NCBI RefSeq assembly: GCF_028748145.1
Contig: NZ_CP118181.1
Coordinates: 1,488,211-1,552,210, forward strand
DNA length: 64,000 bases
DNA from: Entomospira culicis
Lineage (GTDB): Bacteria > Spirochaetota > Spirochaetia > WRBN01
Reading direction: 5' to 3'
Shown: in pieces, positions 25,368-34,178 of the stretch
How positions within the stretch are numbered: position 1 is the first letter of the stretch
How the letters are laid out: every line of letters begins with the position of its first letter
Program-made: the position numbers and the translations under genes
The notes under the pieces: model-generated
Told to the model about the DNA's origin: nothing
Databases searched by the model: none
What the model saw: only the letters and a program-made list of their open reading frames with translations

Positions 25368-26450
25368 ATGCAAAATCTAGAACAAAAACTCAAACCCATC
25401 ATCGCCCAGCACGATGAAGTGAGCAAGCTCCTTAGCGATCCCGACGTGGTCAAAGATATGAATCGCTACCGCAAACTTAGCCAAGATTTCTCGCGCTTAG
25501 AGGGTGTCCTTCAAGCACACCAAGCCTATCAAGCCACTATTTTAGCCATAGAAAAAAATCGTGAATATATCAAGTCCGAAAGCGATGCCGAGCTCAAAGC
25601 CCTAGCCCAAGAGGAGTTAGCCGAATCAGAAGCCTCCCTTATTGAGCAAGAGAAGGCGCTCAAAGTGATGCTCATCCCCGCCGATCCCCTCGACGGCAAG
25701 AACGTCATCATGGAGATCCGTGCCGGTACCGGAGGCGACGAAGCGGGGCTCTTTGCTGCCGATCTTTATCGTATGTATCATCGTTATGCCGAGCGTCAAG
25801 GCTGGAGTTTTGAGCTCCTTGATGCCAATGAGACCACCATTGGTGGGTTTCGTGAAGTTATCGTTGAAATCTCTGGATCAGGCGTTTATGGTAAACTGCG
25901 CTATGAGTCAGGCGCGCATCGTGTGCAACGCATCCCGGTAACCGAGAGTAGCGGACGCATTCAGACCTCCGCGGCGACGGTTGCCGTCTTGCCTGAAGCC
26001 GAAGAAGCCGATATTGTCATCCGTAAAGAAGATCTGCGCATCGACACCTACCGCGCCAGTGGCGCTGGTGGTCAGCATATCAACAAAACCGACTCTGCCG
26101 TGCGCATTACACACCTTCCCACTGGCGTCGTCGTTGCCATGCAAGATAGCCGTAGCCAGATCAAAAACCGAGAAAAGGCGATGAATATCTTGCGCAGTCG
26201 TCTTTTAGAGGCAGAAGAGGCGAAAAATGCCTCCCAGCGCGCCGATGCCCGTAAAAATCAAGTGGGTTCCGGCGATCGCTCCGAGCGTATCCGTACCTAC
26301 AACTATCCCCAAGGGCGCGTTACCGATCACCGTATTGGCTTAACGCTCTACAAGCTAGACAAGATCATGGATGGCGATCTCACCGATCTCATCGATCCGC
26401 TCATTTTGACTGCCAGTGGCGAAGAGATTCTTAGCAATAGCGAGGATTAA
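25368..26450 (+). CDS. prfA: peptide chain release factor 1
   Basis: Recognises UAA and UAG stop codons and triggers peptide release on the ribosome. 360 residues from ATG 25368. The codon-reading PxT motif is PVT (in [14 protein letters not shown]) and the catalytic GGQ is at 234-236 ([16 protein letters not shown]). The N-terminal helical domain and C-terminal [19 protein letters not shown] are normal. prmC, which methylates the GGQ glutamine and usually follows prfA, is replaced here by a restriction-modification pair starting two bases after the stop. Confidence 0.97.
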   Translation: MQNLEQKLKPIIAQHDEVSKLLSDPDVVKDMNRYRKLSQDFSRLEGVLQAHQAYQATILAIEKNREYIKSESDAELKALAQEELAESEASLIEQEKALKVMLIPADPLDGKNVIMEIRAGTGGDEAGLFAADLYRMYHRYAERQGWSFELLDANETTIGGFREVIVEISGSGVYGKLRYESGAHRVQRIPVTESSGRIQTSAATVAVLPEAEEADIVIRKEDLRIDTYRASGAGGQHINKTDSAVRITHLPTGVVVAMQDSRSQIKNREKAMNILRSRLLEAEEAKNASQRADARKNQVGSGDRSERIRTYNYPQGRVTDHRIGLTLYKLDKIMDGDLTDLIDPLILTASGEEILSNSED

Positions 26451-26452
26451 GC

Positions 26453-27307
26453 ATGCCGGCTAACCTGCTTCAGGCTCTTGCTCGCATTGTTCAGCAACCG
26501 ATCCCCAACCTTAAGGATGTTACTTCTGCTAAGAATCGGGCCAATAGCTTGGGAGTCTCACTGGAAGAGTACATTAAGGACGCATTTGCCGATACCTTTC
26601 ATACCAGTGATGCGCAAGCGCGTCTCAACAAGCTAGCAGGGACGTTCTCTTATCTGGGAAGCCAAAATAATCCGCCCGACATGATGCTTCGTGGAGGAGA
26701 TGCCATCGAGGTAAAGAAGATCACCGCACGAAATGCTGATCTTGCGCTCAATAGTTCTTATCCAAAGACCCAACTTATGCGCGATAATCCAATGCTCACC
26801 AAAGAGTGCCGTCAATGCGAGTGGTGGCAAGAGAAAGATCTTATCTATGCTGTAGGCTTGGTGGATAAGAGCCAGCTTAGTGCGCTTGCCTTTGTCTACG
26901 GTATCGATTACGTTGCCAGCGCACCCACCTACGAGCGCATTAAAGCATCGATGAGTACCGGCATCGCCTCTATTCCTGAAGTTGAATTTGCACCCACTAA
27001 TGAACTAGGACGCGTCAATAAAGTTGACCCCCTTGGCAACACCTACCTCAGAATTCGTGGGATGTGGCACATCAGTAATCCATGGCGAAGCTTCGACTAC
27101 CTCCCCCAACCACCCACACACGCGGCCTTCTCGCTCATGGCAATCATCAATGACGAAAAATTTCTCGCCTTTCCCCAAAACGATCGCAACGCGCTTCTCG
27201 CGCTCACGGTCGATCATCCCACGCTAAACATCGCCAACGTCGTCATTAAAGAGCCCGATGATCCCAGCCAAACCAAGAGCGCCAAGCTCATCACCCTTTA
27301 TCTATAG
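26453..27307 (+). CDS. type II restriction endonuclease, NgoPII family (predicted GGCC)
   Basis: 284 residues strongly resembling R.NgoPII from memory: RANSLGVSLEEYIKD, FSYLGSQNNPPD, GDAIEVKKI, LNSSYPK and a C-terminal AKLITLYL. The PD-(D/E)xK nuclease core is visible as D76, D83, E86 and K88. The family cuts GG^CC. The ATG is two bases after the prfA stop, so it is translated from the prfA message unless it has an internal promoter. The partner methyltransferase follows 9 bp later. The endonuclease precedes its methyltransferase, so timing of expression after transfer would be delicate. Confidence 0.88.
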   Translation: MPANLLQALARIVQQPIPNLKDVTSAKNRANSLGVSLEEYIKDAFADTFHTSDAQARLNKLAGTFSYLGSQNNPPDMMLRGGDAIEVKKITARNADLALNSSYPKTQLMRDNPMLTKECRQCEWWQEKDLIYAVGLVDKSQLSALAFVYGIDYVASAPTYERIKASMSTGIASIPEVEFAPTNELGRVNKVDPLGNTYLRIRGMWHISNPWRSFDYLPQPPTHAAFSLMAIINDEKFLAFPQNDRNALLALTVDHPTLNIANVVIKEPDDPSQTKSAKLITLYL

Positions 27308-27316
27308 AGGTTTTAC

Positions 27317-28336
27317 ATGAATATTATCAGCTTATTTTCGGGCGCCGGTGGCATGGATCTAGGGTTTCAAAAGGCAGGCTTTCGCGTAATCTGGGCAAAC
27401 GAATACGACAAGAGCATCTGGGAGACCTACGAGAAGAACCACCTTAGTCCGCTAGATAAGCGCGACATTCGCGAGATTAACTCTAACGAAATTCCCGCCT
27501 GCGATGGCATTATTGGAGGTCCGCCCTGCCAAAGCTGGAGCGCTGCAGGGATGTTGCGCGGTATCAACGACTTACGCGGACAACTCTTCTATGAATTTAT
27601 CCGTATCTTAAAGGATAAACAGCCCAAATTTTTTGTCGCCGAGAATGTAACAGGCATGCTCGCCGATCTCCATCAAGATGCTGTGAAACGCATCCTTGCC
27701 GACTTTACCAAGGCAGGCTACCAAACCCACATTAAAGTGCTCAACGCCAACCACTTCGGCGTAGCACAAGATCGAAAGCGAGTCTTTTATGTGGGCTTTC
27801 GTCGCGATCTCACCATCCCCTTTGCCTGGCCCGAACCACTGCTCTCCCGTCCCACGCTAAGCGACGCTATCGCCGATCTCCAAGCAAGCGCGCTTCCTGC
27901 CAGCGAAGGCAATAAGCACCAGCAACACCTTCCCATTGCCAACCACGAGTATATGACTGGGGGTTTCTCTACCCTCTACATGTCGCGCAATCGGGTGAGA
28001 GGGTGGGATGAGCCCTCATTTACCATTCAAGCCGGAGGACGCCATGCGCCCCTGCATCCGCAAGCGCCCAAAATGCTCTTTGTTGATAAGGATAAGCGCA
28101 TCTTTCTCCCCGGACACGAACATCTCTACCGTCGGCTCACCGTGCGAGAGTGCGCGCGCATCCAGAGCTTTCCGGATGACTTTATCTTCCACTACCGCGA
28201 CATCGCCCACGGCTACAAGATGGTGGGTAATGCCGTACCCGTTACCCTCGCCTATCATCTGGGTAAAGCGATCTATCAGGCGCTAGCCCACGCCAAGCCA
28301 TCAACCAAACGAAAAAAGAAAGAGATAAAACCCTAA
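27317..28336 (+). CDS. DNA cytosine-5 methyltransferase, HaeIII/NgoPII type (predicted GGCC)
   Basis: 339 residues with all C5-methyltransferase motifs: [19 protein letters not shown] (SAM binding), [10 protein letters not shown] with catalytic C71, [22 protein letters not shown], target-recognition region about 190-270 with [40 protein letters not shown] and [12 protein letters not shown]. The sequence closely resembles M.HaeIII, so it should methylate a cytosine in GGCC and protect against the adjacent nuclease. GGCC does occur in the window (for example 319-322), so it is not purged. AGAGG precedes the ATG. Confidence 0.93.
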   Translation: MNIISLFSGAGGMDLGFQKAGFRVIWANEYDKSIWETYEKNHLSPLDKRDIREINSNEIPACDGIIGGPPCQSWSAAGMLRGINDLRGQLFYEFIRILKDKQPKFFVAENVTGMLADLHQDAVKRILADFTKAGYQTHIKVLNANHFGVAQDRKRVFYVGFRRDLTIPFAWPEPLLSRPTLSDAIADLQASALPASEGNKHQQHLPIANHEYMTGGFSTLYMSRNRVRGWDEPSFTIQAGGRHAPLHPQAPKMLFVDKDKRIFLPGHEHLYRRLTVRECARIQSFPDDFIFHYRDIAHGYKMVGNAVPVTLAYHLGKAIYQALAHAKPSTKRKKKEIKP

Positions 28337-28348
28337 GTTGTTTATAAA

Positions 28349-29020
28349 TTAACCTATATCAATGATGCCTAGTAGAGCACCATCCTTTTGGCGTATTTTA
28401 AAAGCCAATTGCCCACCTAACATTAACTCAACGCTATCATTGTCAATATAAATCGGATATTTGGTATCAATTAGCCAAATACGTATCTCTTCTGCCTCTG
28501 TGCTTATGCTTTCTAGAGTAAATGCGTAATCATAACTAGGAAAAGTTGGCTCATTATTGCCACCTTTCTGCATATACCTCTCATCATATATCACATTAGC
28601 AATCTTCATTGCCAGAAGACCATCATAGACATAACCATTCTCCTTTATTTTAAGCCTATACCAATCCCCACCTTCCTCATGCCCAATGCGTGTAAAATTA
28701 AGATGTTCTACTGCGCCACTGCTCTTAAGGAGTTGCATTACCACCTCACCCTTACGGGAAATCGACCAAACATCACCGTTTAATGTTGCTGTCAACTGAT
28801 CATAGGTAATCTCATAATTGCCATAATAGTGAATATAGACCAAGGCTAGCCTAATTGCCTTATCTGCATCATCGATAAATCCCTCTTTCGGTACCTTAAA
28901 ATCAGTCATCTGTGCCCCGCTATTGCTATTAGCTTGTTCTTTATTTGCAGAAATCCCCGGAATACTCGCCATCCCTAAGCTTATCATCACGATAGCGCCC
29001 ACTGCTAACATGTTTTTCAT
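28349..29020 (-). CDS. secreted hypothetical protein (shares 5' repeat with 30437-30952)
   Basis: 223 residues. Signal segment MKNMLAVGAIVMISLGMASI nearly matches that of the gene at 30437. The mature protein has AIRLALVYIHYYGNYEITYD, then LNGDVWSISRKG, and ends in FKIRQKDGALLGIIDIG. The helix-then-W strand-then-G(x)LLG arrangement recalls NTF2-fold immunity-type proteins, but this is only a visual impression. AAGGAGCG precedes the ATG. It converges with the methyltransferase gene, 12 bp between stops. Confidence 0.6.
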   Translation of the reverse strand: MKNMLAVGAIVMISLGMASIPGISANKEQANSNSGAQMTDFKVPKEGFIDDADKAIRLALVYIHYYGNYEITYDQLTATLNGDVWSISRKGEVVMQLLKSSGAVEHLNFTRIGHEEGGDWYRLKIKENGYVYDGLLAMKIANVIYDERYMQKGGNNEPTFPSYDYAFTLESISTEAEEIRIWLIDTKYPIYIDNDSVELMLGGQLAFKIRQKDGALLGIIDIG

Positions 29021-29046
29021 TATACGCTCCTTATATTCTTATCGGC
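28982..29046 (-). repeat. 65-bp direct repeat, copy 1
   Basis: Covers upstream sequence, ribosome site and the first 13 codons of the gene at 28349-29020. It matches 30914-30978 at 63 of 65 positions; similarity stops at a GCCGATAA sequence on the upstream side. Confidence 0.95.
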
Positions 29047-29073
29047 ACACCATATCGAGAATGAATTCTTGGC

Positions 29074-29577
29074 TTAGGAAGTTATATTAATCAGTATCCT
29101 CTCAAATACTTCTTTATTGTATAACCATCTCGCTACTTTTATGGACATTATGTGGATTCTCACACTATTTTCTTCCTCATCAACATAAAAAAGAAGACCA
29201 TCATGCTTCGTGCTTATCTCTTCCTCCCACATAAGCAGTTGTTCCCTGCTATATGCACCCGATCGTGAAAGATGGAGTAGTTTCTCTTGGTCAAAAGAGA
29301 TCGTTACATCATGAAAATGAAACGCAATCGTGCGATCTCCATTTTCAGGGGTATAGTAATCGTGCATGTGGTAGGTTTGTTCGTCCACCAGTGGGATAGT
29401 TTGCTCTATTTCTCGATAGCCTGATTGGCTGATATGCTCTTGAAATCGTGCTAGATCCATGCCAAAATAGAGATCAAACGTAAATCCATGTTGCATAAAA
29501 GCGGGAATCTCTGCGCTCCCTCGAGGATACCCACAACCAACAAGAAACAAAAAAGTTGCCAAGAACACTCTTTTCAC
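29074..29577 (-). CDS. hypothetical lipoprotein
   Basis: 167 residues from a GTG at 29577 with GAGAAGG upstream. Lipoprotein signal (M)KRVFLATFLFLVGC, Cys15. The mature part contains FTFDLYFGMDLARFQEHISQ and DRTIAFHFHDVTISFDQEKL, suggesting a mixed alpha/beta fold. No family recognised. Lies in the cluster of small secreted or membrane unknowns between the restriction-modification pair and the RDD gene. Confidence 0.6.
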   Translation of the reverse strand: MKRVFLATFLFLVGCGYPRGSAEIPAFMQHGFTFDLYFGMDLARFQEHISQSGYREIEQTIPLVDEQTYHMHDYYTPENGDRTIAFHFHDVTISFDQEKLLHLSRSGAYSREQLLMWEEEISTKHDGLLFYVDEEENSVRIHIMSIKVARWLYNKEVFERILINITS

Positions 29578-29598
29578 GCTAGCCTTCTCTCCTAAAAA

Positions 29599-29919
29599 CT
29601 AAAAAAATAGGACACCTAGAATAAAGGTCATCACCATCACCCCAGCACATTTCGCAAATGCACCCTGCGTAATGGCTACCCTCTCCTCCAAGATTTCTCT
29701 TATCTGCTCGTCTAGCTCTGGCTTATCTTCGATAAAATTGGCAAATTCTTTGCCTAATATCCATGGGTAACTATAAATGCTGATATCCATCATCGTCTCG
29801 ATCATATAGCCGTGCGCTCGGCAGAGTTCTTGTAGATCATCGCCAAGGGTGTGCGCTTTTATCCCCGCAGAAATCATAATAAGCAAAATAACAATAAACG
29901 CTATGCCTAATAATATCAC
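29599..29919 (-). CDS. hypothetical membrane protein, two helices
   Basis: 106 residues from a GTG at 29919, one base after the stop of the gene at 29921; GGAGG lies about nine bases before the GTG. A longer frame reaches 29997 but would run 77 bp inside the upstream gene, so the GTG is preferred. Helices at about residues 1-19 and 86-105 flank a soluble segment with IETMMDISIYSYPWILGKEF. Coupled to the gene upstream. No family recognised. Confidence 0.55.
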   Translation of the reverse strand: MILLGIAFIVILLIMISAGIKAHTLGDDLQELCRAHGYMIETMMDISIYSYPWILGKEFANFIEDKPELDEQIREILEERVAITQGAFAKCAGVMVMTFILGVLFF

Positions 29920-29920
29920 C

Positions 29921-30409
29921 TTACGTATCCTCCATATTGTACAAGGGTCGGATCTCTTCCATATCCAAGGGAATGAACGTTTCGCGATCCATACCAAAGT
30001 TATATAGCTCCATGATCTCTAAATATCCATCAATAAAGGAGATAAGCGTTCCACAAAAGAGCTCGCCTTTGTAGCTAAAGTGAAAGGTTTGATAGTTGCT
30101 GTCGTTAGAGTAGCCCTTGGTTGGAAGCCCTGGGAAGGGGCGCTGACTGGCCTTTACTTCATCCTGCACAAACTTTAGGTAACAAAACCCACCGGTAAAG
30201 TCCATGGTGATCTGTTTTACCTCGCCAAGCTGTGCCTGCCACGCATCGTACCAAGCGGGATTAACCTTGAACATCATCTCTTCGCTAATGAGGCTTAAAA
30301 TGCGTCGACAAAAACGCCTAAGCAACGCTTGCTCATGCGAAGTAATATAATAAATACCATCTGGTCTAATATAGTAAAGATCATGTAAAAGCGTAATGTC
30401 ATAATCCAT
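29921..30409 (-). CDS. hypothetical cytoplasmic protein
   Basis: 162 residues without signal or membrane segment; AAGGAG seven bases before the ATG. Contains YIRPDGIYYITSHEQALLRR and, near the end, GELFCGTLISFIDGYLEIMELY, a pattern common in small immunity-like or contact-inhibition-associated proteins, though no family can be named. Followed at one base by the two-helix membrane protein, so a soluble/membrane pair is possible. Confidence 0.55.
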   Translation of the reverse strand: MDYDITLLHDLYYIRPDGIYYITSHEQALLRRFCRRILSLISEEMMFKVNPAWYDAWQAQLGEVKQITMDFTGGFCYLKFVQDEVKASQRPFPGLPTKGYSNDSNYQTFHFSYKGELFCGTLISFIDGYLEIMELYNFGMDRETFIPLDMEEIRPLYNMEDT

Positions 30410-30436
30410 GGTTACTCCTTTTTGGCTTGGAATAAA

Positions 30437-30952
30437 CTAGATAATTGGATCCATCAATCTTGTTCTGGCGCCTAAAACCATCCCATCTTCTGCACGTAAC
30501 AATATGCGTGGTCTTGAACCATCTTCTATCAATAAAGAATATGGTTCTACTCTGTTTTCATAAGGTAGGTAGAGTCCCTGAACGTACCACACGCCTTTGT
30601 AGTAACCAACTTTTAAAGGGATATAATCCAGTATATCATCTTCAAAAGATTTATCCTTATAATAATATCGAATCATCGCATCGGCAGCACTTTTTGCATC
30701 AGGAATAGCAGGAGTATCTCCCTTGGGTAAGTGCTTACCCGCCTCAATCTCTTGAAAAATTTGTTTAAATTTCTTAATATAACCAATAGTTACCTCTATA
30801 TCGAGGACTTTAAAATAGGTGCTATGGGCATCATTTACCCTAACCTCTGCCTCGTAGCCCGTGGCTTGCTCATTGTTTGCAGAAATTCCTGCAATACCCA
30901 CCATCACTATACCTATCATCACGATAGCCCCCACTGCTAACATTTTTTTCAT
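30437..30952 (-). CDS. secreted hypothetical protein, possible NTF2-like fold
   Basis: 171 residues. Signal segment MKKMLAVGAIVMIGIVMVGI matches that of the gene at 28349. The mature domain has IPDAKSAADAMIRYYYKDKS, then YKGVWYVQGLYLP and ILLRAEDGMVLGARTR. This resembles NTF2-fold immunity proteins (helix, then W-x-V strand, then a final DGxVL turn), by eye only. AAGGAGCG precedes the ATG. Together with 28349 it defines a small family that shares a 5' end but has diverged in the mature part. Confidence 0.6.
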   Translation of the reverse strand: MKKMLAVGAIVMIGIVMVGIAGISANNEQATGYEAEVRVNDAHSTYFKVLDIEVTIGYIKKFKQIFQEIEAGKHLPKGDTPAIPDAKSAADAMIRYYYKDKSFEDDILDYIPLKVGYYKGVWYVQGLYLPYENRVEPYSLLIEDGSRPRILLRAEDGMVLGARTRLMDPII

Positions 30953-30978
30953 TATACGCTCCTTATATTCTTATCGGC
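30914..30978 (-). repeat. 65-bp direct repeat, copy 2
   Basis: Covers upstream sequence, ribosome site and the first 13 codons of the gene at 30437-30952; 63 of 65 bases match 28982-29046. Confidence 0.95.
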
Positions 30979-31027
30979 TTGGGGGTGATCCTTCCTTTCA
31001 TACTTTCGCACATAAAGCTTAGAAACA

Positions 31028-31399
31028 CTATCCATCCATCCATAAGCTCTCTTTGGTGTAGCTAAAAATGATGTTGGGAATGACCGAGATCGTGAGAAAG
31101 GGATAAGCAAGCAGACCATGCACCACCGCATTACGGCAAAAGGTTATCTTTGTACCATCTTTACGATAAAACTCTAACCCAAGAATCCGCTGTCCTAGTG
31201 TTCTTTTGGCTAGAAAAACATACGTACCTGCCACAATCCCCAAAAAAACTGGCGACAATAGATGGGCAAAAACTGTCTCAGGAACCATCACTCCACTGGC
31301 TGACGATAGCATGGCGATGAATTTTACACTAGAGCCCCATAAAAAAATTATGATATAAAAATCAATCATAAACGAAGCTATTCTCTTAAGATATATCAC
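31028..31399 (-). CDS. RDD family membrane protein
   Basis: 123 residues with three to four predicted helices. The family name residues are seen as R in RIASFMIDF (residue 6) and Asp13, and the characteristic LGQRILGLEFYRKDG lies near residue 70. RDD proteins are small membrane proteins, some proposed as ion antiporters; function here is unknown. Start overlaps the stop of the TPR gene by four bases (ATGA), so it is translationally coupled to it. Confidence 0.8.
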   Translation of the reverse strand: MIYLKRIASFMIDFYIIIFLWGSSVKFIAMLSSASGVMVPETVFAHLLSPVFLGIVAGTYVFLAKRTLGQRILGLEFYRKDGTKITFCRNAVVHGLLAYPFLTISVIPNIIFSYTKESLWMDG

Positions 31400-32448
31400 T
31401 CCAAAACCTCCTCTATCAATGAAAATTCCACGGTATAATCGGCGTTGGCCTCGTGCAAGAGGCGCTCGAGGTAGACGATATTGAGAAAGCCCCGTTCGAT
31501 TGCTAACAAAAAGAGGCGTTGTGCCTCGCTAAAGATATCGGCTTCGCCCGTGGTTTGGTAAATGCCTAAGAGCGCGCGCCCTTGTAACACGAGTGCCTCT
31601 GCATCTTCTTCATTGGTGAGGGTGAGCACCGCTTGGCTGTAGACCAGCGTGGCTTGCCAATTCTCTTGGCTAAGGTAGATCGAGGCGATACCGCGCATCG
31701 CATGGAGCATCAGATCGAATTCACTCTCGGTGATGAGGCGCAAGACCTGCTGATAGTCAGCCAGTGCACGCTCCTCTTCACCCAATAGGAGGCGAATTTG
31801 TGCGCGCTTAGCGTAGAGCTCGGTAAGTTCGGGGTAGAGGTGGATGATACGGGTGATCTCGGTGTGCGCCTCGTCGGTTCGCCCCAAACGTAAGAGCGGT
31901 TCAAGCTGGCTAAAGAGCGCTGTTACGTTATCGGGATCTCGTTCCAACGCTTGTTGATAATCTGCTAATGCTAGCTCTTCATAATGCGGAAGCATCAGGA
32001 GCGCCCACGCCCGATTGATGTAGGCTTGTGGATTATTGGGGTCTAACTGCATTTGACGGGTAAAAAAGTCGCTCGCTTGCGGATAACGCCCCTCGCGCAT
32101 GGCAATAATGCCCAAGACACCATTAAGACGCGCATCCGCCTCGTGTAAATGACGCGCATAGAGCGCATCGGCTTTGGCTAGCTCGATCTCACCTAACTCG
32201 AAGTAGGCGATGGCGCGAAAGAGACGTGCCTCAAAGTGGAGAAAATCTTCCGACAAGACATACGAAAAGTCCTCAATTGCATGCTCCATACTCTCCCCAG
32301 AGAAGAGCAATTGTCGCCCACGGTGAAAGTGCATCTCGAGCAACTCATCGGCGCTCTGCGCCCAAAGCGATAAGGGCAAAGTGCCCAAACAAAGAAGAGT
32401 AACTCCCACCCATCTGCTTACATTAAAATGATTTATCCATTGCTTCAT
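31396..32448 (-). CDS. exported tetratricopeptide-repeat protein
   Basis: 350 residues: a signal segment (WVGVTLLCLGTLPLSLWAQ, cleavage after about residue 30), then TPR units across residues 35-330, such as EAYINRAW-like helices QAYINRAWALLMLPHY, ALADYQQALERDPDN and ALADYQQVLRLI. The start lies 26 bp inside the end of the PHP gene. Order PHP, TPR, RDD suggests co-transcription of three unrelated functions. Likely periplasmic scaffold or assembly factor. Confidence 0.8.
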   Translation of the reverse strand: MKQWINHFNVSRWVGVTLLCLGTLPLSLWAQSADELLEMHFHRGRQLLFSGESMEHAIEDFSYVLSEDFLHFEARLFRAIAYFELGEIELAKADALYARHLHEADARLNGVLGIIAMREGRYPQASDFFTRQMQLDPNNPQAYINRAWALLMLPHYEELALADYQQALERDPDNVTALFSQLEPLLRLGRTDEAHTEITRIIHLYPELTELYAKRAQIRLLLGEEERALADYQQVLRLITESEFDLMLHAMRGIASIYLSQENWQATLVYSQAVLTLTNEEDAEALVLQGRALLGIYQTTGEADIFSEAQRLFLLAIERGFLNIVYLERLLHEANADYTVEFSLIEEVLE

Positions 32449-33319
32449 ATTGCATTTTCTCCCATTGAGCTAATTGTTCGGGGCGTAGCAAAGGCAGTAA
32501 TAGCGAAGGATCGATCTTCTCCCCCGCCGTAGCATAACCAAGCCGACGCGAAAAGTATTTTGCCCCGTGATAATCGCTCCCGCCCGTAACCAGTAACCCT
32601 AACGACTGGGCAAGCGCGACAAAACGACGGCTCTCGTTTGCCTTACAACTGCTGTGATACGCCTCTAAACCATCCACGCCAATCGCTTTAAACTGCGCGA
32701 AACTCTCCGCCATCACCCGCCAAGATTGATAGAGTGAAAGCGGATGCGCCACAATCGCCTTACCTCCAGCTTGATGAATTAGCGCCACCGCCTCTGCTAG
32801 CTCAAACGACTCTTTACGGATATAGGCAGGTCGACCGTTCGCTAGGTAGAGATCGAAGGCCGCCTGCTGGCTCTTCACATATCCTTTCATAAAGAGGTAG
32901 CGCGCGATATGCACCCGTCCCACCACGTCTTTGGCAAGCGCACGAATCTCGGCGTAATCGCAGGGTAGACCAAGGGCATTGAGCTTGGACAAAATTTCAA
33001 CATTGCGCTCCTCACGCTGTTTTTGTTGCTGGTCTAATGCAAGAGCAAGTTGTTGCATCGCCTGACTTTTTTTTGCATCAAAGTTAAGCCCTAAGAGGTG
33101 AAAAGCACCACGTTGCGCGTTAATCTCGATCTCGATACTCGGTAAAAAGAGCATACCCAACGCCTCTGCTTGCTGGCTAGCTTCGTCAAGCCCTGCAAGT
33201 GTATCGTGATCGGTAAGCGCTAATGCACGTACGCCACCCTTAAATGCCACATCCACTAAAACGCTCGGCGCATCTGCCCCATCCGAAGCAGTGGAGTGGC
33301 TATGTAGATCAATTAGCAT
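32423..33319 (-). CDS. PHP-domain phosphoesterase (TrpH/YciV-like)
   Basis: 298 residues. Metal-binding motifs of PHP enzymes: DLHSHSTASDG (residues 4-14), TDHDT, an IEIEI Glu, VGRVHIARYL, AHPLS and SDYHG. The closest characterised members hydrolyse 3',5'-nucleoside bisphosphates (pAp) and short 5'-phosphorylated RNA. A soluble cytoplasmic enzyme. First gene of the PHP-TPR-RDD unit; divergent from the YhhQ-like gene across a 159-bp AT-rich gap. Confidence 0.88.
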   Translation of the reverse strand: MLIDLHSHSTASDGADAPSVLVDVAFKGGVRALALTDHDTLAGLDEASQQAEALGMLFLPSIEIEINAQRGAFHLLGLNFDAKKSQAMQQLALALDQQQKQREERNVEILSKLNALGLPCDYAEIRALAKDVVGRVHIARYLFMKGYVKSQQAAFDLYLANGRPAYIRKESFELAEAVALIHQAGGKAIVAHPLSLYQSWRVMAESFAQFKAIGVDGLEAYHSSCKANESRRFVALAQSLGLLVTGGSDYHGAKYFSRRLGYATAGEKIDPSLLLPLLRPEQLAQWEKMQYEAMDKSF

Positions 33320-33436
33320 GAAAACTCCTATAAATTATCTTGATTATCGTCGAATCTTTCGCCTGTGTCTAGGCAAAAAAGAGAAAAATAAGAAGTTTTA
33401 GCTATTTTATCCAAAAAATTCGTTACAACAAAAGCA

Positions 33437-33465
33437 TTTACTTGATTTTTTTAGCCATTTATGCT
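33437..33465 (+). promoter_or_regulatory. possible sigma-70 promoter of the YhhQ-like gene
   Basis: TTTACT (33437-33442), 17-bp spacer, TATGCT (33460-33465), each four of six. Predicted start 33472, seven bases before ATG 33479; no Shine-Dalgarno sequence is visible, so translation may be leaderless. No preQ1 riboswitch-like sequence is seen in the gap. Confidence 0.35.
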
Positions 33466-33478
33466 ACCCTTATCCATT

Positions 33479-34144
33479 ATGGATAATCAGAAAGAAGCTT
33501 TTATCTCCTTGCCTATCGCAGGATTCGTTGTGGCCGCCATCTACGTGGCGAGCAATATTTTCGCCAATATTCTCTCGGTAAAGATGCTTTATCTACCCTT
33601 TCCTTTCCCCTTTCAAGAAGTGGATGCTGGTACGATTATTTTTCCGGTCTCGTTTATTGTGCGCGATATGCTCCATAAAAATGCCGGACGCAAGATCGCG
33701 TCGGTCGTGGTAATCGCCATGGTGATCATTAGCATTGCGATGGTGGGGCTCTTTCAGCTTGCCGTTGCCCTTCCCCCCTCCCCCCAATGGCACGCTAGTG
33801 GCATGCAAGAAGCCTTTGCGCTTATCATCGGGCAGAGTAGCCGTATTGCGCTAGCAAGCATCACCGCGCTCTTGATTTCAGGACTCTTCAACACCTTTGT
33901 CTTTAGTAGAATCATCCGCACCAACCCCGAAAAAAAAGATATCCTCGCCAGCATGATCAGTAACCTGCTCTCTATCATCTTAGATACAATACTCTTTGCT
34001 TTAATCGCCTTTGGGGGTATCTTGCCATGGGCAACAATGATCTCAATTATTATGGTCAATATCGTACTTAAGTCGATCATTGCCCTAGTTGGTGCGCCTT
34101 TAGTGCGTCTTATCAAGGTACAAGTCGATCCAAAATTGCTATAA
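33479..34144 (+). CDS. VUT/YhhQ family putative queuosine-precursor transporter
   Basis: 221 residues from ATG 33479 with six predicted helices and the family sequence FANILSVKM near residue 27, DAGTIIFPVSFIVRDML near 48 and SNLLSIILDTILFALIAFGG near 155. Characterised relatives carry queuosine precursors (preQ0 or preQ1) across the inner membrane. An ATG six codons earlier (33461) lies in the predicted -10 box and is disfavoured. No queuosine genes are nearby. Confidence 0.85.
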   Translation: MDNQKEAFISLPIAGFVVAAIYVASNIFANILSVKMLYLPFPFPFQEVDAGTIIFPVSFIVRDMLHKNAGRKIASVVVIAMVIISIAMVGLFQLAVALPPSPQWHASGMQEAFALIIGQSSRIALASITALLISGLFNTFVFSRIIRTNPEKKDILASMISNLLSIILDTILFALIAFGGILPWATMISIIMVNIVLKSIIALVGAPLVRLIKVQVDPKLL

Positions 34145-34178
34145 AGAAATTAATTAAGCAATATTATTAAAATATCTG

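Noticed and set aside
29039-29046. GCCGATAA before the secreted-protein genes at 29020 and 30952 as sigma-28 promoters
   Set aside because: No TAAA-like -35 at 15 bp in either copy; the two occurrences are one duplicated sequence rather than independent evidence.
28349-31027. CRISPR array or defence island beyond the restriction-modification pair
   Set aside because: No regular direct repeats with spacers and no Cas or recognised defence domains; only the single 65-bp duplication.
33320-33478. PreQ1 riboswitch before the YhhQ-like transporter gene
   Set aside because: No preQ1 aptamer-like sequence, and the predicted transcript starts only a few bases before the ATG.
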